A stretch of DNA of 64,000 nt, from contig NW_023601433.1 of the NCBI RefSeq assembly GCF_014898055.3, positions 83,895,106 to 83,959,105 on the forward strand. The letters are read 5' to 3'. Below are positions 1 through 12,290 of this stretch, piece after piece (positions within the stretch are counted from its first letter, which is position 1; each line of letters begins with the position of its first letter). The stretch is from Talpa occidentalis. Taxonomy: Eukaryota; Chordata; Mammalia; Eulipotyphla; Talpidae. The notes under the pieces are model-generated. The model saw only the letters and a list, made by a program, of their open reading frames with translations, was not told the DNA's origin and did not search any database. Position numbers and translations under genes: made by a program.

Positions 1-58
1 GGCGGCCGCTTGGACGAGTCCGAGATGCTGGGGTCCACCCCGTACACCTACTACGGAG
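1..58 (+). CDS. LHX5: LHX5 penultimate coding exon, 3' part only
   Basis: The window opens inside a coding exon of LIM homeobox 5, a nuclear transcription factor of forebrain and hindbrain development. The frame starting at base 1 reads GGRLDESEMLGSTPYTYYG and stops one base into a GAC codon at a GT donor (59-60, gtaagg). The reading joins in phase to the exon at 3570, giving YYG-DYQGDYY, which is the LHX5 C-terminal region. The LIM domains and the homeodomain lie upstream, outside the window. Confidence 0.9.
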
Positions 59-3000
59 GTAAGGGGTCGCCAGACGGGGCGTCCGTGCCTTGATCGCGCC
101 TCCAGGCGGCTGAGGGGCCCCCGCGCGCTTCCTCCCTTTTCCTCACCCTGGACGCGCACAGTCAGGGACACACATCAACAGGCACACCAACCCAGGGGGA
201 CCCCCTGGACGCAAAATCACACACACAGGTCGAGTCCTGCTTGCAGTGATACACGCGCCCGACGCACAGGGGCACAGGCGCACCCCTGGGGGACACCCGG
301 GCCCGCTCCCACACTCGCTTGAGTCCAGAGGCCTCAGGGACAGCTCTGCGCACATGATCACACACCACCACTCCAGGGCTACTCCACCCCAGCTACGTAC
401 GCACTGACCCACATACCTGCAGAAACAGGGGTTCACCAGCACACACCCCTGCGCGACAGGCCAAGGTTTAAATCCTCGACACAGGGCCCCAAATGGACAC
501 ACTGCTTGCCGCCCGGCTCCTGGCCGCATGTGCGTGCCACCAACAGGAACTCTGGCCCCAGAGGGCAGTGCAGGAGGTGGGGGTGAGGGGCAGCACGGTG
601 GGCAGCCTGCTTCCAAGCCAGCAACTCTGCTCCTCAGCAGGGGCAATGCCCCAGCCCTGGCACTACTCGGCTGATGCCAGCACTAGCTCCGCACCGCACA
701 GGACTCCTGCCCACCCTTCAGCCCAAGCACGTCGGGGCTGCTGGGGCTGGAGTGCGGGATGGGTGGCGCCTGTTTTCTGCACGGGGCTGGAGAACCGCGG
801 TGGGGAATGAGTGGTTTTTAAAATGATCAGTGGCTTGCGAAAAGGAATTTCACATTTGGGGTGACCAGGCTCAGGCCTGGGCTGCACTGCCCTCTTGATC
901 ACGAGCTCCTTCCCCGCTCTTTCCCTCCCTGCCTGCACCCGCCATTTCCCCCGCACTTGCTGATGGCACCAGCACCACCCGGTTGCTTGGTTGGTTGGAT
1001 GGTTGGTTGGTTTCCTGGCTTTTAAATTTTTATTTATGTGGGATCTCATTGCTCTGGAGGGAGCCCTGAGGCCCTCCCTTGCGGGCACCTCGGACGCTTC
1101 CCAAAGCTTCAGGCTCAGAGAAACACCCGCCCCCCCCCACCCCCACTTCATTCCTGAGCTTCTGGATTTGGGAAGTGCCCCGGAGAGGGGGAACCTGTCC
1201 ACCTGCCGGTGGGGAGAAAGCAACCCAGCTGGGAACTGGTGACTTGTCCGTGAGAGGCGGGTCTGGGCCAGGAGCCCGCGCCCAGGCGGACCAGGAGGAA
1301 GGCCCGGCAGCTGGCGTCAGCTCAGCTCAGGCCTGGGAGGCCGGGGCTCCAGGCGGACCCCCAGAAACTGCGTACTAAAAGTGCTTGTGCGCTTTGGGGG
1401 CACAGACCCTGTGATGGCCGGGCCCAGGTTGGCGGCTACAGACAGCACGGAGGGTGGCCGGGGCTGCCATCTGCACCCACGACGCTCTCCACCCCTCTCT
1501 GCGCCGCCGGCACCGGGTCTCCTCGGCCCGCGCTGCTGCTCCGGAGTTTTCCCCGCCTGGGTCATCAACCAGGTTTCCCCAAGACCTGGGGGCCGCCACC
1601 CGGCCGCTGCCTTCTCTACCCTCACGTCTGCTGGATGGGGTGGGGGTCTGGACACGCCGGTCCCTCTTTTCCCGGAATGGGGGGGCAGGACCCCCAATCC
1701 CTGCGAAGCAGCCCCGCCTAATCCGCGCTGGGAGACCCCGGCGTCGGCGGCCGGCGGCGGGCGAGAAAGGGGCCGGGCGGCGGGGCCGGCGGCTCCCCAT
1801 GGGAGCGCGGACAAAGCCCCAGCTGCGGCTTTTGTGCCCTTTTCAGACGGCGTTTGTTCCAATTACCTCCGGCCTGGCCGCCATATGGGCGGAGGCGGCG
1901 CGCTGCGCGCGGGGGCCGCGGCCCTCGCTGGCTGGTCGGCTCGCGGCGGCCCGCGACCGGCCCCCACCCCGAGCCCTCAGGGGCCCCGAATTTGCCACTT
2001 GCAATCCTGCCCTTCATTTTCGGGGAGAAAGGAATGAGTGGCTTTTAACATCCGGCGGTATTTTCACCTGCCCGCATAAACTGTCTCCAAGCCGCGCCCC
2101 CAGACACCCCCATTGGGACTAATTTCAGGATTTGGAGAGGGAAGAGCCGCCGCGGCAGGGGGTCCCCGCAACTCGCCGGGTGACAGCCCGAGACTGAGCA
2201 GGGCGCGTAGATTCGCAGAGGAAATCGGGCCTGGGGAGCGCTGGTTTTCCGCCTTATAAAGCGGGTGTTGTCAGCGGTGCCAGCCCCAGCATGCTCCTTT
2301 TGTGGGGTCCCACACCCCAATCCTCCAGAGTCCAAGGAGCGTGGAGAGGGAGCAGCTTCTCCGAAAACCTAGGGGAGGCGGCCAGGGGAGGAGGCCGGGG
2401 GTGGCGGGGAAACACAATTTGTGGAGAGCTATGTCTGGAGCCCACAGAGTCCCTCCCTCACCCGCTTCCCCTTTCGTGGGCCGGACGCGCGCCTGTGCAT
2501 GTCTCTGGAGAGCCCCGGAACTTTCACCGGATTTCTCAAAAAGGTTCAAAGCACCCAAATGCTTGAGAACCTGAGGGTCCGGCAAACCCCCCTCCCTTCC
2601 CGGTGAGACCCGCGAATCAGCCTTGACCCCGACGTGCCGGTGGAACTGGGGCGCGCCCCTGCTGATGTCGGGGACCTCCTCCCGCACGCCCAAGTCGCTG
2701 GGGCTCAGCTTCACCCGTTGCAGCCCAGCGGGCGGCGGCACCCGCGGCGGGACCCCCGGCTTCCACCCTGGGGGGCTCGCGGCTGCGCTCAGCGGAGCGG
2801 GGAGCCGCGGCTGGTGTCCGCGGGGCGGGGAGCGCGCGTGGGCGCTGAGGCCACCTTGCGCGCGCGGCCGCGTTCCCTGCGCTGGGGCTGCGCGGGAGCC
2901 GGGCTCCTCCGGCGCGCGATCGCGGGGCTCCCCACTCCGCGCCCGGGTCTGGTCGCGCGTCGCCCTCCCTGCGTCCTTCCCGGGTCCCCCGCAGGCCGGC

Positions 3001-3569
3001 CCGGGGTCCTCCGGCGCGGCCGCCCAGCGCGCTCTGTTCGCGTCTCCCAGACTGTCTGTCCCGCGGCCAAGGGTGTCCCGCCTCTGCGTGTCTCCCGGCC
3101 TGGGGACGCCCCTTGGACGGTTTTCTGCTGCGCCCGCACGGGCCAGTCTCTCCCCGTTGGGCGGTCTCTGCTCTCCGTCCCCCACAGGCGCGGGGGCGCC
3201 GTGTCTCTGCGTCCCTGCCCGGCCGCACCTCTGTCCCGGGCGGCCTCTGACATCCTGGCACCTTTCTCTGGCCCTTATTGTCTCTCGCGGGGCCCGGGGC
3301 CGAGTCTCTCCCGCGTCCGCCCGCCTCATTGTCTCGCTCCCCGACGCGCCCCGCGCCCTCCACCGCCGCGGAGACCCCTCGGCTCGGGGGGGGGGCCGCC
3401 TCTCCGGGCCCCTCCCTGGCCTGGAGTCGCCGGGCCGGCGCCGCGCGGTCTCTGCGCCCCGCCGGCCGCGCCGGCCCCTCGGGCCCGGGTCCCCGGGCCG
3501 CGCCCCAGCCCCGCGCGCCCCTCGGCCGCGCCCCCGCTCACCTGTGCGTCTCCCCCCGCCCTCCCGCAG
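59..3569 (+). other. LHX5: Last LHX5 intron, GC-rich in its second half
   Basis: A 3.5-kb intron with a GT donor at 59 and an AG acceptor at 3568-3569. From about 1.4 kb, and most strongly from 2.6 kb to the exon, it is very GC- and CpG-rich and looks like a CpG island. A short GGTT-type simple repeat lies near 987-1016. A conserved-looking block near 1845-1900 carries CCGCCATATGGGCGG, which resembles a YY1-type site. No further coding exon is visible. The long open frames here come from lack of AT-rich stop codons. Confidence 0.75.
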
Positions 3570-3937
3570 ACTACCAGGGCGACTACTACGCGCCGGGAGG
3601 GAACTACGACTTCTTCGCGCACGGCCCGCCGTCGCAGGCGCAGTCCCCCGCCGACTCGAGCTTCCTGGCGGCGTCCGGGCCCGGCTCGACGCCGCTGGGC
3701 GCGCTGGAGCCGCCGCTCGCCGGCCCGCACGCCGCCGACAACCCGCGCTTCACCGACATGATCTCGCACCCAGACACGCCGAGCCCCGAGCCGGGCCTGC
3801 CCGGCGCGCTGCACCCCCTGCCCGGAGAGGTGTTCAGCGGCGGACCCAGCCCGCCCTTCCCCATGGGCGGCTCCAGCGGCTACAGCGGACCCCTGGCGCA
3901 CCCCAACCCCGAGCTCAACGAGGCCGCCGTGTGGTAA
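3570..3937 (+). CDS. LHX5: LHX5 last coding exon (C-terminal tail and stop)
   Basis: The acceptor cccgcag ends at 3569. The exon completes the split GAC codon, encodes about 121 residues and stops at TAA 3935-3937. The protein is the Pro/Ser/Gly-rich tail of LHX5, downstream of the homeodomain. It contains the blocks [39 protein letters not shown] and [10 protein letters not shown], and the last is the typical LHX1/LHX5 terminus. The tail has no enzymatic motif. In this family it is thought to contribute transactivation and cofactor contacts. The exon sits at the 3' end of a CpG-rich block, as is usual for developmental regulators. Confidence 0.95.
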
Positions 3938-4830
3938 GGCCCCGGCCCGGCCGCCTCCTGGACGCAGCCTCCCGAAACCAAAACGCCCGAGGTGGACGCG
4001 GCCCGGGGCTCCCTCAGGGGTTCCCTCTCGGGTCCGCACTCAACCGGCGGCGGCTCCTCGGCTGGGCACGGAGGGGGCCCGCGCGCCACCTCCACCCGCA
4101 GGCTCTGCAGACGCCCAGCCCGCGGCCCGCGCTCTCCCGGCCGCCGCGAGCAATTTATTGGGACCAAAGTCAATCCTCCGAGGGTCAAGCAATTTCGAGC
4201 CCGCTCCAGACTTCCCAGCCCCCCGCCCAGCGCCCCCTCTTTGGACCCACAGAGGGTGGAGGCCCAGGGGGGCGGGGAAGGCCATTTTTTTCCTCCCCTC
4301 TCTGCAATCCGAGTGGTATTTTGTAATCTTATTTCCCACTCTGCTTTCCCCATCTTAAAAGAAAAAGGTGATAAGAAAAACAGATTGAAGGGGAGCGAGG
4401 AGAGGGAGCAGGATGTGGGGGAGAGAAGATGGAGCGCGCCCGGGACACGCTTCACTAGGGGGCCCGGGGAGGACGGAGCCACCTGCGCGTTGGCGCCCCC
4501 TGGTGGCCAATCTTGAGGCTCAAGGTCAGCTTTTCCAAGAACAGGGGTTCCTGCAGGACTTGGCCAGGGCCAGACCCCCCTTTCTTACGTTGACATTTAC
4601 TTGGAGATAGGGGATCCAGGCCAGACTCGAACACTCGCCCACCCTGCTCTCCCCCGGGCAAGGCGCCAAGGTGTCTGGGCTCTGGTCCCCCAGATCCCAC
4701 TCCCGGCCTGGGCCTGGCCGCCAGGCAGTCAGGTGTACAGTATTATACTTTTTTGGAAGTTGAACGCTTCTAGTTTCCTTATTTTGTATAAAGAAGAAAC
4801 AAATAAAGTATGTTTTTGTGTTTACTGTTT
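3938..4830 (+). other. LHX5: LHX5 3' UTR
   Basis: Sequence between the LHX5 stop and the first canonical poly(A) signal. It starts GC-rich and becomes AT-rich toward 4740-4830. The exact cleavage site cannot be read. A second AATAAA at 4973-4978, followed by a TGTGTGG-rich stretch, could give a longer form. Confidence 0.65.
4802..4807 (+). promoter_or_regulatory. LHX5: LHX5 poly(A) signal AATAAA
   Basis: AATAAA, followed by a T/GT-rich segment (gtatgtttttgtgtttac) suited to CstF binding, about 865 bases after the stop codon. Confidence 0.7.
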
Positions 4831-5071
4831 ATTTATTGTACTCTAGTTATCTGGGGTTGGACATTTTTATATTTTTAAGAGGTGGGTGGGCAGAGTGAGG
4901 GGGGAGGCAGAAAGAGGTTTACCTAAAAAAAACAAAAAACAAAAAATCAACTTTTTTTAAAAAGAAAAGATTAATAAAAAAATTCTTTTTCCCTCTGCGC
5001 TGTGTGGTTTCATTTTTTGTCCCTGCCTTCATAGTCACTCAAGGGTGGACAAACTTTTTCTTAGCTCTCTT

Positions 5072-5880
5072 TTTTTTAATTGAGATTTTATTTATTGGTC
5101 ATCTTCTTACAAAAGCACACCATTGGGGGAGCACACTATTGGGGGAGCACACCATTGGGGGAGTACACCATTGGGGGAGTACAGGTTCACGCCTTAACAT
5201 GGACCCGTGCTTCACTCACCCACCAGAGCTCCAGGGCCACTGCCCCACCCCCTTACTCCCCAGTTCACCTCCCTTCCCACGGAACCCCCATCGCATTCAC
5301 AGAGCCTAAGAGTTATTTTTGTTGGTTTTACCAGTTTGTTTTCTTTGGTTATTTATGTTCCACATATGAGTGAAAGCGTCCTGTAAGGTCTTTCACTTCC
5401 TGACATTTCACTGAACATCATCACCTCAAGATCCATCCATTTTTGTCCCAAAAGGTACCATTTATCATTTTTAACAACTGAGTAATATTCCACAGAGTAT
5501 ATACACCACCATTTCTTATCCAGGTGTCTGTCAATGGCATTTAGGTTGGTTCCACATCTTGGCCATTGTTAATAAGGCTGCTGTGAACATGGGGTGTGCA
5601 AATCTTTTCATGCTAGTGTGCCCATGTTCTCAACATGGGATAGCTGTATCAGATGGTATTTCCATTTTTCTGTTTTTTTAGGAGTCTCCATACCATAGAG
5701 GCAGCATCCATTTATATGCTCACCAACAGCATACAGGAGTTGCTTTGTCTCCACTCCCTCACCAACACTCATTTCCAGTCTTCCTGACATGAACCATCCT
5801 CCCAGGAGTCAGGTGACACCTGGATGTGGGTTTGATTTGCATTTCCCTGGCAATGAGTGGTGAGCATCCCCTGGTTCTTG
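5072..5880 (-). mobile_element. L1 LINE 3'-end fragment, antisense
   Basis: On the plus strand this reads as the reverse complement of the end of an old mammalian L1: the ORF2 tail and 3' UTR. Recognisable blocks include 'ccacatatgagtgaaa', 'aagatccatccatttttg', 'gagtaatattccacagagta', 'ggttccacatcttggccatt' and 'gatttgcatttccctggc'. It is a 5'-truncated, degenerate copy with no open frame. A 16-bp tandem repeat lies at its start (5114-5177). Confidence 0.8.
5114..5177. repeat. 16-bp tandem repeat, four copies
   Basis: Four consecutive units of agcacaccattggggg differing by single bases (agcacactatt, agtacacc). It lies within the 5' flank of the antisense L1 fragment and probably arose by local slippage. 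Confidence 0.9.
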
Positions 5881-5887
5881 TCTCTGA

Positions 5888-7555
5888 TGTAAGGCAGACT
5901 TGATGGGTGCACAGACCTCTCCTCTCAAGAGGGGGCGCTCTCTGGATTACTCCCAGGCCATGGCAGGGGTCACTCATTCTGTAAAAACTCTATCTAGCCC
6001 CAGCCTTCCTGGCCCATAGTAGGCCTTCAAAATATCAGATGAGTGAATGAATGCGTGATTTGTTTGTCCTCAGTATGTTGGGGTGGGGTCTATTACAGCT
6101 TCTCTCTGTATCACGTTCCAGGTAGCAAAAATCAGAAAAGAAGCCCAGGCCAGTAAGCTGTGCTAATATCTGCGAGGCTGTATTAGGGCGGAAGTACCCT
6201 GGGGAGCAGGGCTGCTGTGCCCTGCAATCCTTAGGGGGTGCTCGCTGTCACTGGGTAAGTCAGCACCCGGCAAGAGTCCTCAGGTCCTTCAGAGACCTAA
6301 GGCCACCACCTGAAGATAGGGCCCTCCTCTCTGCCTCAGTTTCCCTACTCACAAAGGTGAGAATTGAAGGGTCTGTTTCCTACATGCTCTTCCAGCTCAG
6401 TCGCATCTGGATTAGAAAAGCAGATGTGGGAGATAAAAATAAATAGAAGAACCCCTGGAATGCAGCTGAGCCCCTGTTTACCCCTGCTTAGTTGGGGGGG
6501 GGCTTGCCCAGTTCAGTGCTCCCAGGGGAAGGAGGGGGGGGGAGGCTGGGAGGAGGGAGCAGCCCGCCGTGGAAAGGCACGCACTGAGTCTCCTCATCTG
6601 TCCCTCTTTTGTGTGAACTTCACAAGAATGACGCAAGGTGGCTTGCCTTTATTTTTTCCTCCCTTACAGCACATTTATCCTCCTCAGACAAATGTGTCTT
6701 GCTTGTTGTGGGAAATGTAGAAATTTCAGATAAACAAAAGGAAGAAGGCGTCATCGCCCAGAATCTCAGGCACTGTGCTCGCGTAGTTGGTGCATTTCCT
6801 TCCAGACTTTCCTCCCCCCGCTAACCCCTGTGGGCACTGGTTCTGGTTCACTCCACAGCGCCTTCCAGATTCACAAATGGATCAGAGCCGGGGCTGCGAG
6901 CCGCGGTGCTGATGGCTGAAGTTTCCTTTGATTGGAGGGACATCTTTTGGGTGTTTTCTTCTCTCACCAATCTACTGCTGTGCCGTTGGCCACCTTGCAG
7001 CTAAGGCCCTGGATTTGTATCAGGGCGGGTATTAGTGCCCCGTTAGGATGTTCGCAGAGGTCAAGGGACTGTCCCAAGGTCACTGAGCTGAGGGCTGGCA
7101 GAGCCGGGTCTGGAGCCTGCAGATGTACGGGGTGTGTTCTGGCCCCACGGAGCCCCGACCGTCAGGGGTTAGAGGCCAGAAGAGAATTTGCCAGATGCCC
7201 GTCTCTGCCAGGTCCCCAAATGTTTTCTGGGCACTTGTGATTTTTGCAGAAAGTCTCACTTAGAACACGGCCTGGAGCGAGGCCAGGAGGAGGGAAGAAA
7301 GGAGGGTCCCCCAGGAGCCAGACAGGAGCAGGGGGAGAAGCAGAGGGAGGGGAGGAGGGGAAGAAAGAGGAGGGAGGCAGGGGAACTGGGAGAAGGAGGA
7401 GGGGACATGAAAGACATGGGAGAACCCCCTCATCCGTGTACCAGGTCACCCACAGCTCCCCACCCCTGCCACCTGCCCAGGAGAGAAGCTTAAAGCCAGA
7501 GGTGTCAGGACTCTGTGCATCGTGGGGGCAGTGGGGGGGCTGCAGGAGGAGAGCT
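5888..7555. other. Intergenic, no gene seen
   Basis: No splice-bordered coding exon is visible on either strand. The region holds degenerate old-repeat-like sequence and a purine-rich AGGGAGG-type tract near 7285-7400. Confidence 0.5.
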
Positions 7556-7559
7556 CACT

Positions 7560-8000
7560 AGGCTACACCCCAACACCATCTTCCACGTGCGCACACACGC
7601 ATACAGGCAGACAGAGGTGCTCACACGCGTGCATGTTCACACATGCAAATACATGCACACACAGAAACATCAGCCCGTGCAGACGTGTGCACAGGCACAT
7701 GGACACACTCATCAGCCACATGGACACACCTGCGCCTGCACACACGGGTGGCGGTACGTAATGACACACCCCACCCTCCTGTGCACAGCTGGGCACATGC
7801 ACACACATGCACATTAGCACTCACACATGCATGGACTGGCCACAGGATGCCCTGGCACAGATATGCACGTGCACACAAGCACACATGCGTGTCAACATAC
7901 CTGCTTTGAGCCCACCTGGCTAGCCCCTGTGGCCACACACCCCCACCCTCGTCATATCCTGTGCGCATGCGTGTGCGTGTGTCTACAGAGCCACGCGCAT
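7560..8000. repeat. CA/GCAC-rich cryptic simple repeat
   Basis: About 440 bases of degenerate (CA)n with frequent GCACAC, ATGCAC and ACATGC interruptions, many of them alternating purine-pyrimidine. Alternating CA/CG tracts can adopt Z-DNA. Short open frames here encode only His/Thr/Cys-rich translations of the repeat. Confidence 0.8.
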
Positions 8001-8398
8001 GCCCACAGCTCAGCTTGGACGCACCAAGAGTGGGAGAAGCCCGCCCTGGGTCAGGGGCTGCTGGGACACCCCAGGGAGCCCTATCAGTTCCCCGAGGGAG
8101 GCTTCCGAGCTAGGTCCCAGGAGGGGTGTGGATCTCTGGGGTCACGGTCCATCCCCACGGTCTGTGTATTTCCAAGCAAGGAGTGATGGAAGCAGAAGTC
8201 CCAGGGGCCGAACAGAGCAAGGGTGCAGGGGTGAGGACACGGCCTGACGTTCCCGCATCCCTGTCCTGAGCCTCAGCTGGCTCCACTGTGAAATGAGCCC
8301 TTGATGGCACTTTACCCACATTGGCGGGATGTCATTCAACCCGCAGTCAAGGCAGAGAAGTCTAGGTCGGGGTTCAGCACCCACCCCTCTGTTCCCCA

Positions 8399-8424
8399 GA
8401 CACACACACACACACACACACGCG
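8399..8424. repeat. (CA)n microsatellite
   Basis: A nearly pure CA run followed by cgcgtg. Confidence 0.9.
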
Positions 8425-9027
8425 TGCACACCAGCTGCCTTGAAGAATGATAAGGGGAGAGAGCGGGGCCTTGTCAAAATCAGCTCAATCCACCCCCTGT
8501 TCCACTGGACACATGTCACCACCCCAAGTGCCCACTGAACCCAGGTCGGGGAAATCCACACCCCAGCCCCAGGGCCCTGTGTATTCACAGTGCGGGGTGA
8601 CCGACTTAAGAAGGCAGTTCCTACTTTCCTCCTCCACTTAAGGAGGAGAAAGGGGGGACTTGCAGGGGTACCTGTCCCTGGGCAGCCATTTGTCCAGGTG
8701 TGATAGTGCAGGTGCTGACGGGGGAAGCTCATCCCAGCCCACAGCCACACTGGGCGTGCTCCTGGCACAGGGCCCCCTGGCTTCCCCTCTGTCAAGCTCC
8801 CCAGCGGATGTGGATGTCCCCTAAATTTGCAGGACCAGTGCCCGTCCTGCCTCGGGAGCCCTTGTCCTGATAATTCAAGCTCACTGTGCCCCTACAGGGT
8901 GAGTGCCGCTACCCCCACTTTGCAGATGAGGACACTGAGGCCCAGAAGGGGAAGCCAGGACCGCCCTGCTAGGGAGGGGCAGGGCCAGGTTTCAGGGTAA
9001 GAACTTCCGCCTGTAAGGACCACGCGG

Positions 9028-9318
9028 GGGCCTCCCTGGTGGCACAGGGGTTAAGGCTCAGCCCTATGAAGCTGTCCGCAGCCACTGCAGCGCGAGTTCG
9101 ATCCCCGGGCAGGGAGCTACCCACATGGCGTGACAGACCTCTCCTGTCTCACCCGCTGCTCCCCTCAGCAGTGTGTTTCAGTCCTTCTGCCGGTTCTGCT
9201 CCCCACTCTGTCTGGTGGTTCCTCTCATTCCGCCTGCCCCCGCCCCCCGCCCCCCCGGCCTGCACCCCAGCTCTTGTATACATAGATAAATAAAATAAAT
9301 CTTTTTTTTTTTTTTTTA
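9028..9318 (+). mobile_element. tRNA-derived SINE, ttaagg-head subtype
   Basis: The head is cctccctggtggcacag with an internal B-box-like gagttcgatccccggg. The body shares the motifs cagacctctcctg, cccctcagcagtgtgtttc and ctccccactctgtc with seven other copies in the window. The tail is atacatagataaataaaataaatc plus a T run. Imperfect target duplications flank it: aaggaccacgcg before and aaaggaccgcgtgg after. Confidence 0.85.
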
Positions 9319-9639
9319 ATAAAGGACCGCGTGGACCCAGCAGCAGGGCAGCCTAGTCACTGCCGAGATGGGAGGAGGGAAGGGCAGGGAGGGCGCCGCG
9401 TGCCTGCCCACAGCCAGAAAGACGTTCTCGCAGAAGGAGACCCCTGAATCCCAACCCTCACTGGCAGAGGCCTCCCTGGATTTTACTGAAAGGCCCCCGT
9501 GAAAGGCCAAGCCCCTGGAAGGGCAAAGGGCACAGTAAAAATTGCCAAGGTCAAAAAGACGAGGGCACTTCCTGCCCCTCCTGGCCCCTGCCCCCCCCCC
9601 CCCGCCCCACCCCGCCCTGTCCTCTCTCCATTAGCCCGT

Positions 9640-10230
9640 CTGTTCGTCTCCCACCTCCTCTCGCCTGTATTTATTATCATTGAAAAATAAGAGACTTCCA
9701 AGAGGAAGTAAGAAATACCCGGAGGAGGCACCCAGGGAAGGCGCTGACCAGCCCCTGGCGCGCCCTCCAGTTCTGGGGGACGGGGGGCATCTCCCCCTCG
9801 CTGCCCCTAATTCTGGCCCAAGCCTGACAGTAAACCCCAATCTTCCAGGGCCCCCCGGGGCCTATTCCCCCCATCCTGAAACCTGTCCCCAAATAAACAC
9901 CCCCAAGCAGGAGCGCTGACCCTCGGTGCCTGGAACTGATACTTAAAATGCAGAATGGCTGCGGAGGGTCCCTGCTCCCAAACCTTGTCGTGCAGTAAAA
10001 AGATATAAACAGAATAAATTACCTCTCCAGCTCGGATTAGGAGAATACCCATCTCCTGACCGGAATTTTAAATCCTGCCTCCCTCGTAGCGCCGCACACG
10101 GCTGATTTATGGAAACCGGGGCGCTTCTCTGCATATTTCTCCTGTTCAGCCAAGTGACCGAGTTTACCCTTCCTATGCCATTAGCGTTATTAACACCTGG
10201 GCAACCGATCATGGCAAATGGGCCATTTCT
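9640..10230. promoter_or_regulatory. Candidate conserved non-coding element downstream of LHX5
   Basis: The stretch has no SINE or LINE signature and contains clustered AT-rich homeodomain-like words (tatttattatcattg, ttaaaatgcagaatg, ccattagcgttattaac) in otherwise GC-rich surroundings. Developmental transcription factors such as LHX5 are often flanked by conserved enhancers. This is inference from composition only, because no cross-species alignment was possible. Confidence 0.3.
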
Positions 10231-11924
10231 GTGATGAACGGAAACCTCTACGCCTCTTCTCCCGGCCGCTCCGCCTCTGGCCTCCTCGCTGCCTTCATGC
10301 CAGGGCTCAGCCCACCTCCCTGTCCCCCCAGCACCTGCTAAGGGGCCCCTGGGGGCTTCCGGAGGAAATCCCTAACCCGGCAGAGGCCCCGGGCTGTCTG
10401 GCACAGCTCTTCGCTTCTGCCCTTCAGAGGATGTTCCAGATGGAGGACAATGGTCTACTGACCAGGGAGAGAAAGTGGGGTTCAGGGAAGGTCGGGACTA
10501 GCATCAACTCCCACAGAGTTTCTGAGGAAGTTGGGAGCAGAATTCAGATCTTCTAGCCCTTCCTGCTCAAAGCGGAGTCGGGGGGCGGGCCAGCAGAGCC
10601 GTGACCCCTGAGAGCCGCAGAGAAGGCAGAATCTCAGGCCCGGAAGAAGAGCCCCAGGGGTTTGGGGTGCCACCCAGCCCCCACGGAGTTGATGCTCCCC
10701 TGGGGGACACAGACAGCAACCCTGACTCAGCAACCACCTCAAAGGTGTTAGGAAAAGCCAGGCAGAGTGAGTGGGATACTCACCCCGGGGTACAAAGTTT
10801 AAGGGGGTGTACCCCAGACTCAGCAATCAAAACTATGACACTTCAGTATTTTGAAAACGCAAAATTAAAGCAGAGTACCCCATAAGTGGTAACATTTGAA
10901 ACAGCATCAGAATCTGACAGGTCTGGTCCAGGTGAGGTGAGACAAGAAAGCGCAAGGTGGGACCCAGCTTCATTAAACTGCTGCTGCTTATTCACCGGGA
11001 GCTTCTTTTTCATTAATTTTACTATAAAAAAATATTCAATTGCAATATTACCTGGATTTCTGAGTTTGGGTCACCCCCTTACATTTTGCTCTCAAGGCGA
11101 GTACCCCAGGGGGTGCATTGTGCCGAGGAGGGTCCCCAGAGGAGGCCACTGGAGCCAAGACCTGAGCAAGGAGGAGCTGTGGGATCTGCAGGAAGCATGT
11201 CCTAGGCAAAGGGAACAGAGCAGACAGGAGCCCCAAGGCAGGGTCAGGTTGGGGAGCTCTAGAAAGAGGATCCAGTGCAGCTGTGCGGCAGGGAGTCCAA
11301 AGAGAGGGAGAGGGGCTGAGACCCAAGGGTGACTGAAGCCAGAGCCCCAGGGTGAGGCCTGGGCTCTTCATCCTAAATGCAGCCTGGGACCCAAATGGTT
11401 TAAAGGGAGGGAGGTAGGACTGGAGGGGTTGGAGCTTATGGGGGAAGGGCTTATGAGGTGGGACTTGGGGGCAGGGGACTGCCACATGCCTGCTCTCTGG
11501 GTTGTCTATGGCAGGTCTTCCCCCTGGAAGCCTTCCAGGGATGCCTTTATTCCTCATTTTGCAGGAGAGGAAACTGAGGCCCAGAGAGGTGAACTCACCC
11601 TCTGGAGGGCCTCCCTAGTAAGAAGCAGAGATGGGGTTTGAGGTCTGGTCTTCAAATACCCAGCATGGCCCATTTCCTGCCCACTTTGCCATCTGCAAAG
11701 AAAGGGCTAGGTCGTTTGACTTCAGGTGAGCCTCAGTTTCCCTCATCTGTAATATGGGACAATCACAGCACCCACTTCCCTGCACCGAGTTAAGGAGATT
11801 CAGTAGGCCATGGGCCGCTAGGCGCTCAACTTTTACCTTAAAAGGAAGGAAAAAGGTTCTTTCCCACCCACTTCTCTCTCTCTGTGCTGGTTCTCCCCTA
11901 AAAGGAGAAACTTTGGTATTTGTT

Positions 11925-12290
11925 CTTCAAACATTTATTTTATTCTTTAAGTTTTTTCTTTTTTTTTTTTCTTTTTTTTGGAAGGGAAAGGCTTGGTGAA
12001 GGTAATCAGTTTTCGGACTTAAGATAAAAAATCGCAGCGAAGGGTCGACTTGACTCTTTATAATTAATGGGGCGGCTTGTAATAGGATTCTCCTGCCCGT
12101 GGCGCTCCCAGGAAACACCTTTTTACATAAGATATTGCCCACGCCGGAGTGGCAGCGGGGTGATTTATGGGGTTCCTTGCTCCAGAAAACCTCTCCTGGG
12201 GTTGCCCAGCCAGTGGAATTTATCAGTGAGTGTGGAAGCCAGGCGAGAAGCTGCCGTGACATTTTTGGTGGAGTTTAAAAAGCACAAACA
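11925..12290. promoter_or_regulatory. Candidate conserved non-coding element
   Basis: The block is repeat-free apart from a T-rich tract (11950-11985). It contains tctttataattaatgggg, gtaatcagttttcgg and ggtgatttatgggg, words typical of homeodomain-rich enhancers. The call rests on composition and location near a developmental gene, and I rate it low. Confidence 0.25.

Noticed and set aside
2271..3363. Long Arg/Gly/Pro-rich minus-strand open frames
   Set aside because: Shadow of extreme GC content, low-complexity translation, no splice or start context.
2623..4326. A 567-codon plus-strand open frame across the last LHX5 intron and exon
   Set aside because: It lies in a CpG island with few stop codons, uses a different frame from the LHX5 exon and resembles no protein. 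The spliced LHX5 reading explains the coding part.
7560..8000. His/Thr/Cys-rich open frames
   Set aside because: Products of CA/GCAC repeat sequence in several frames at once.
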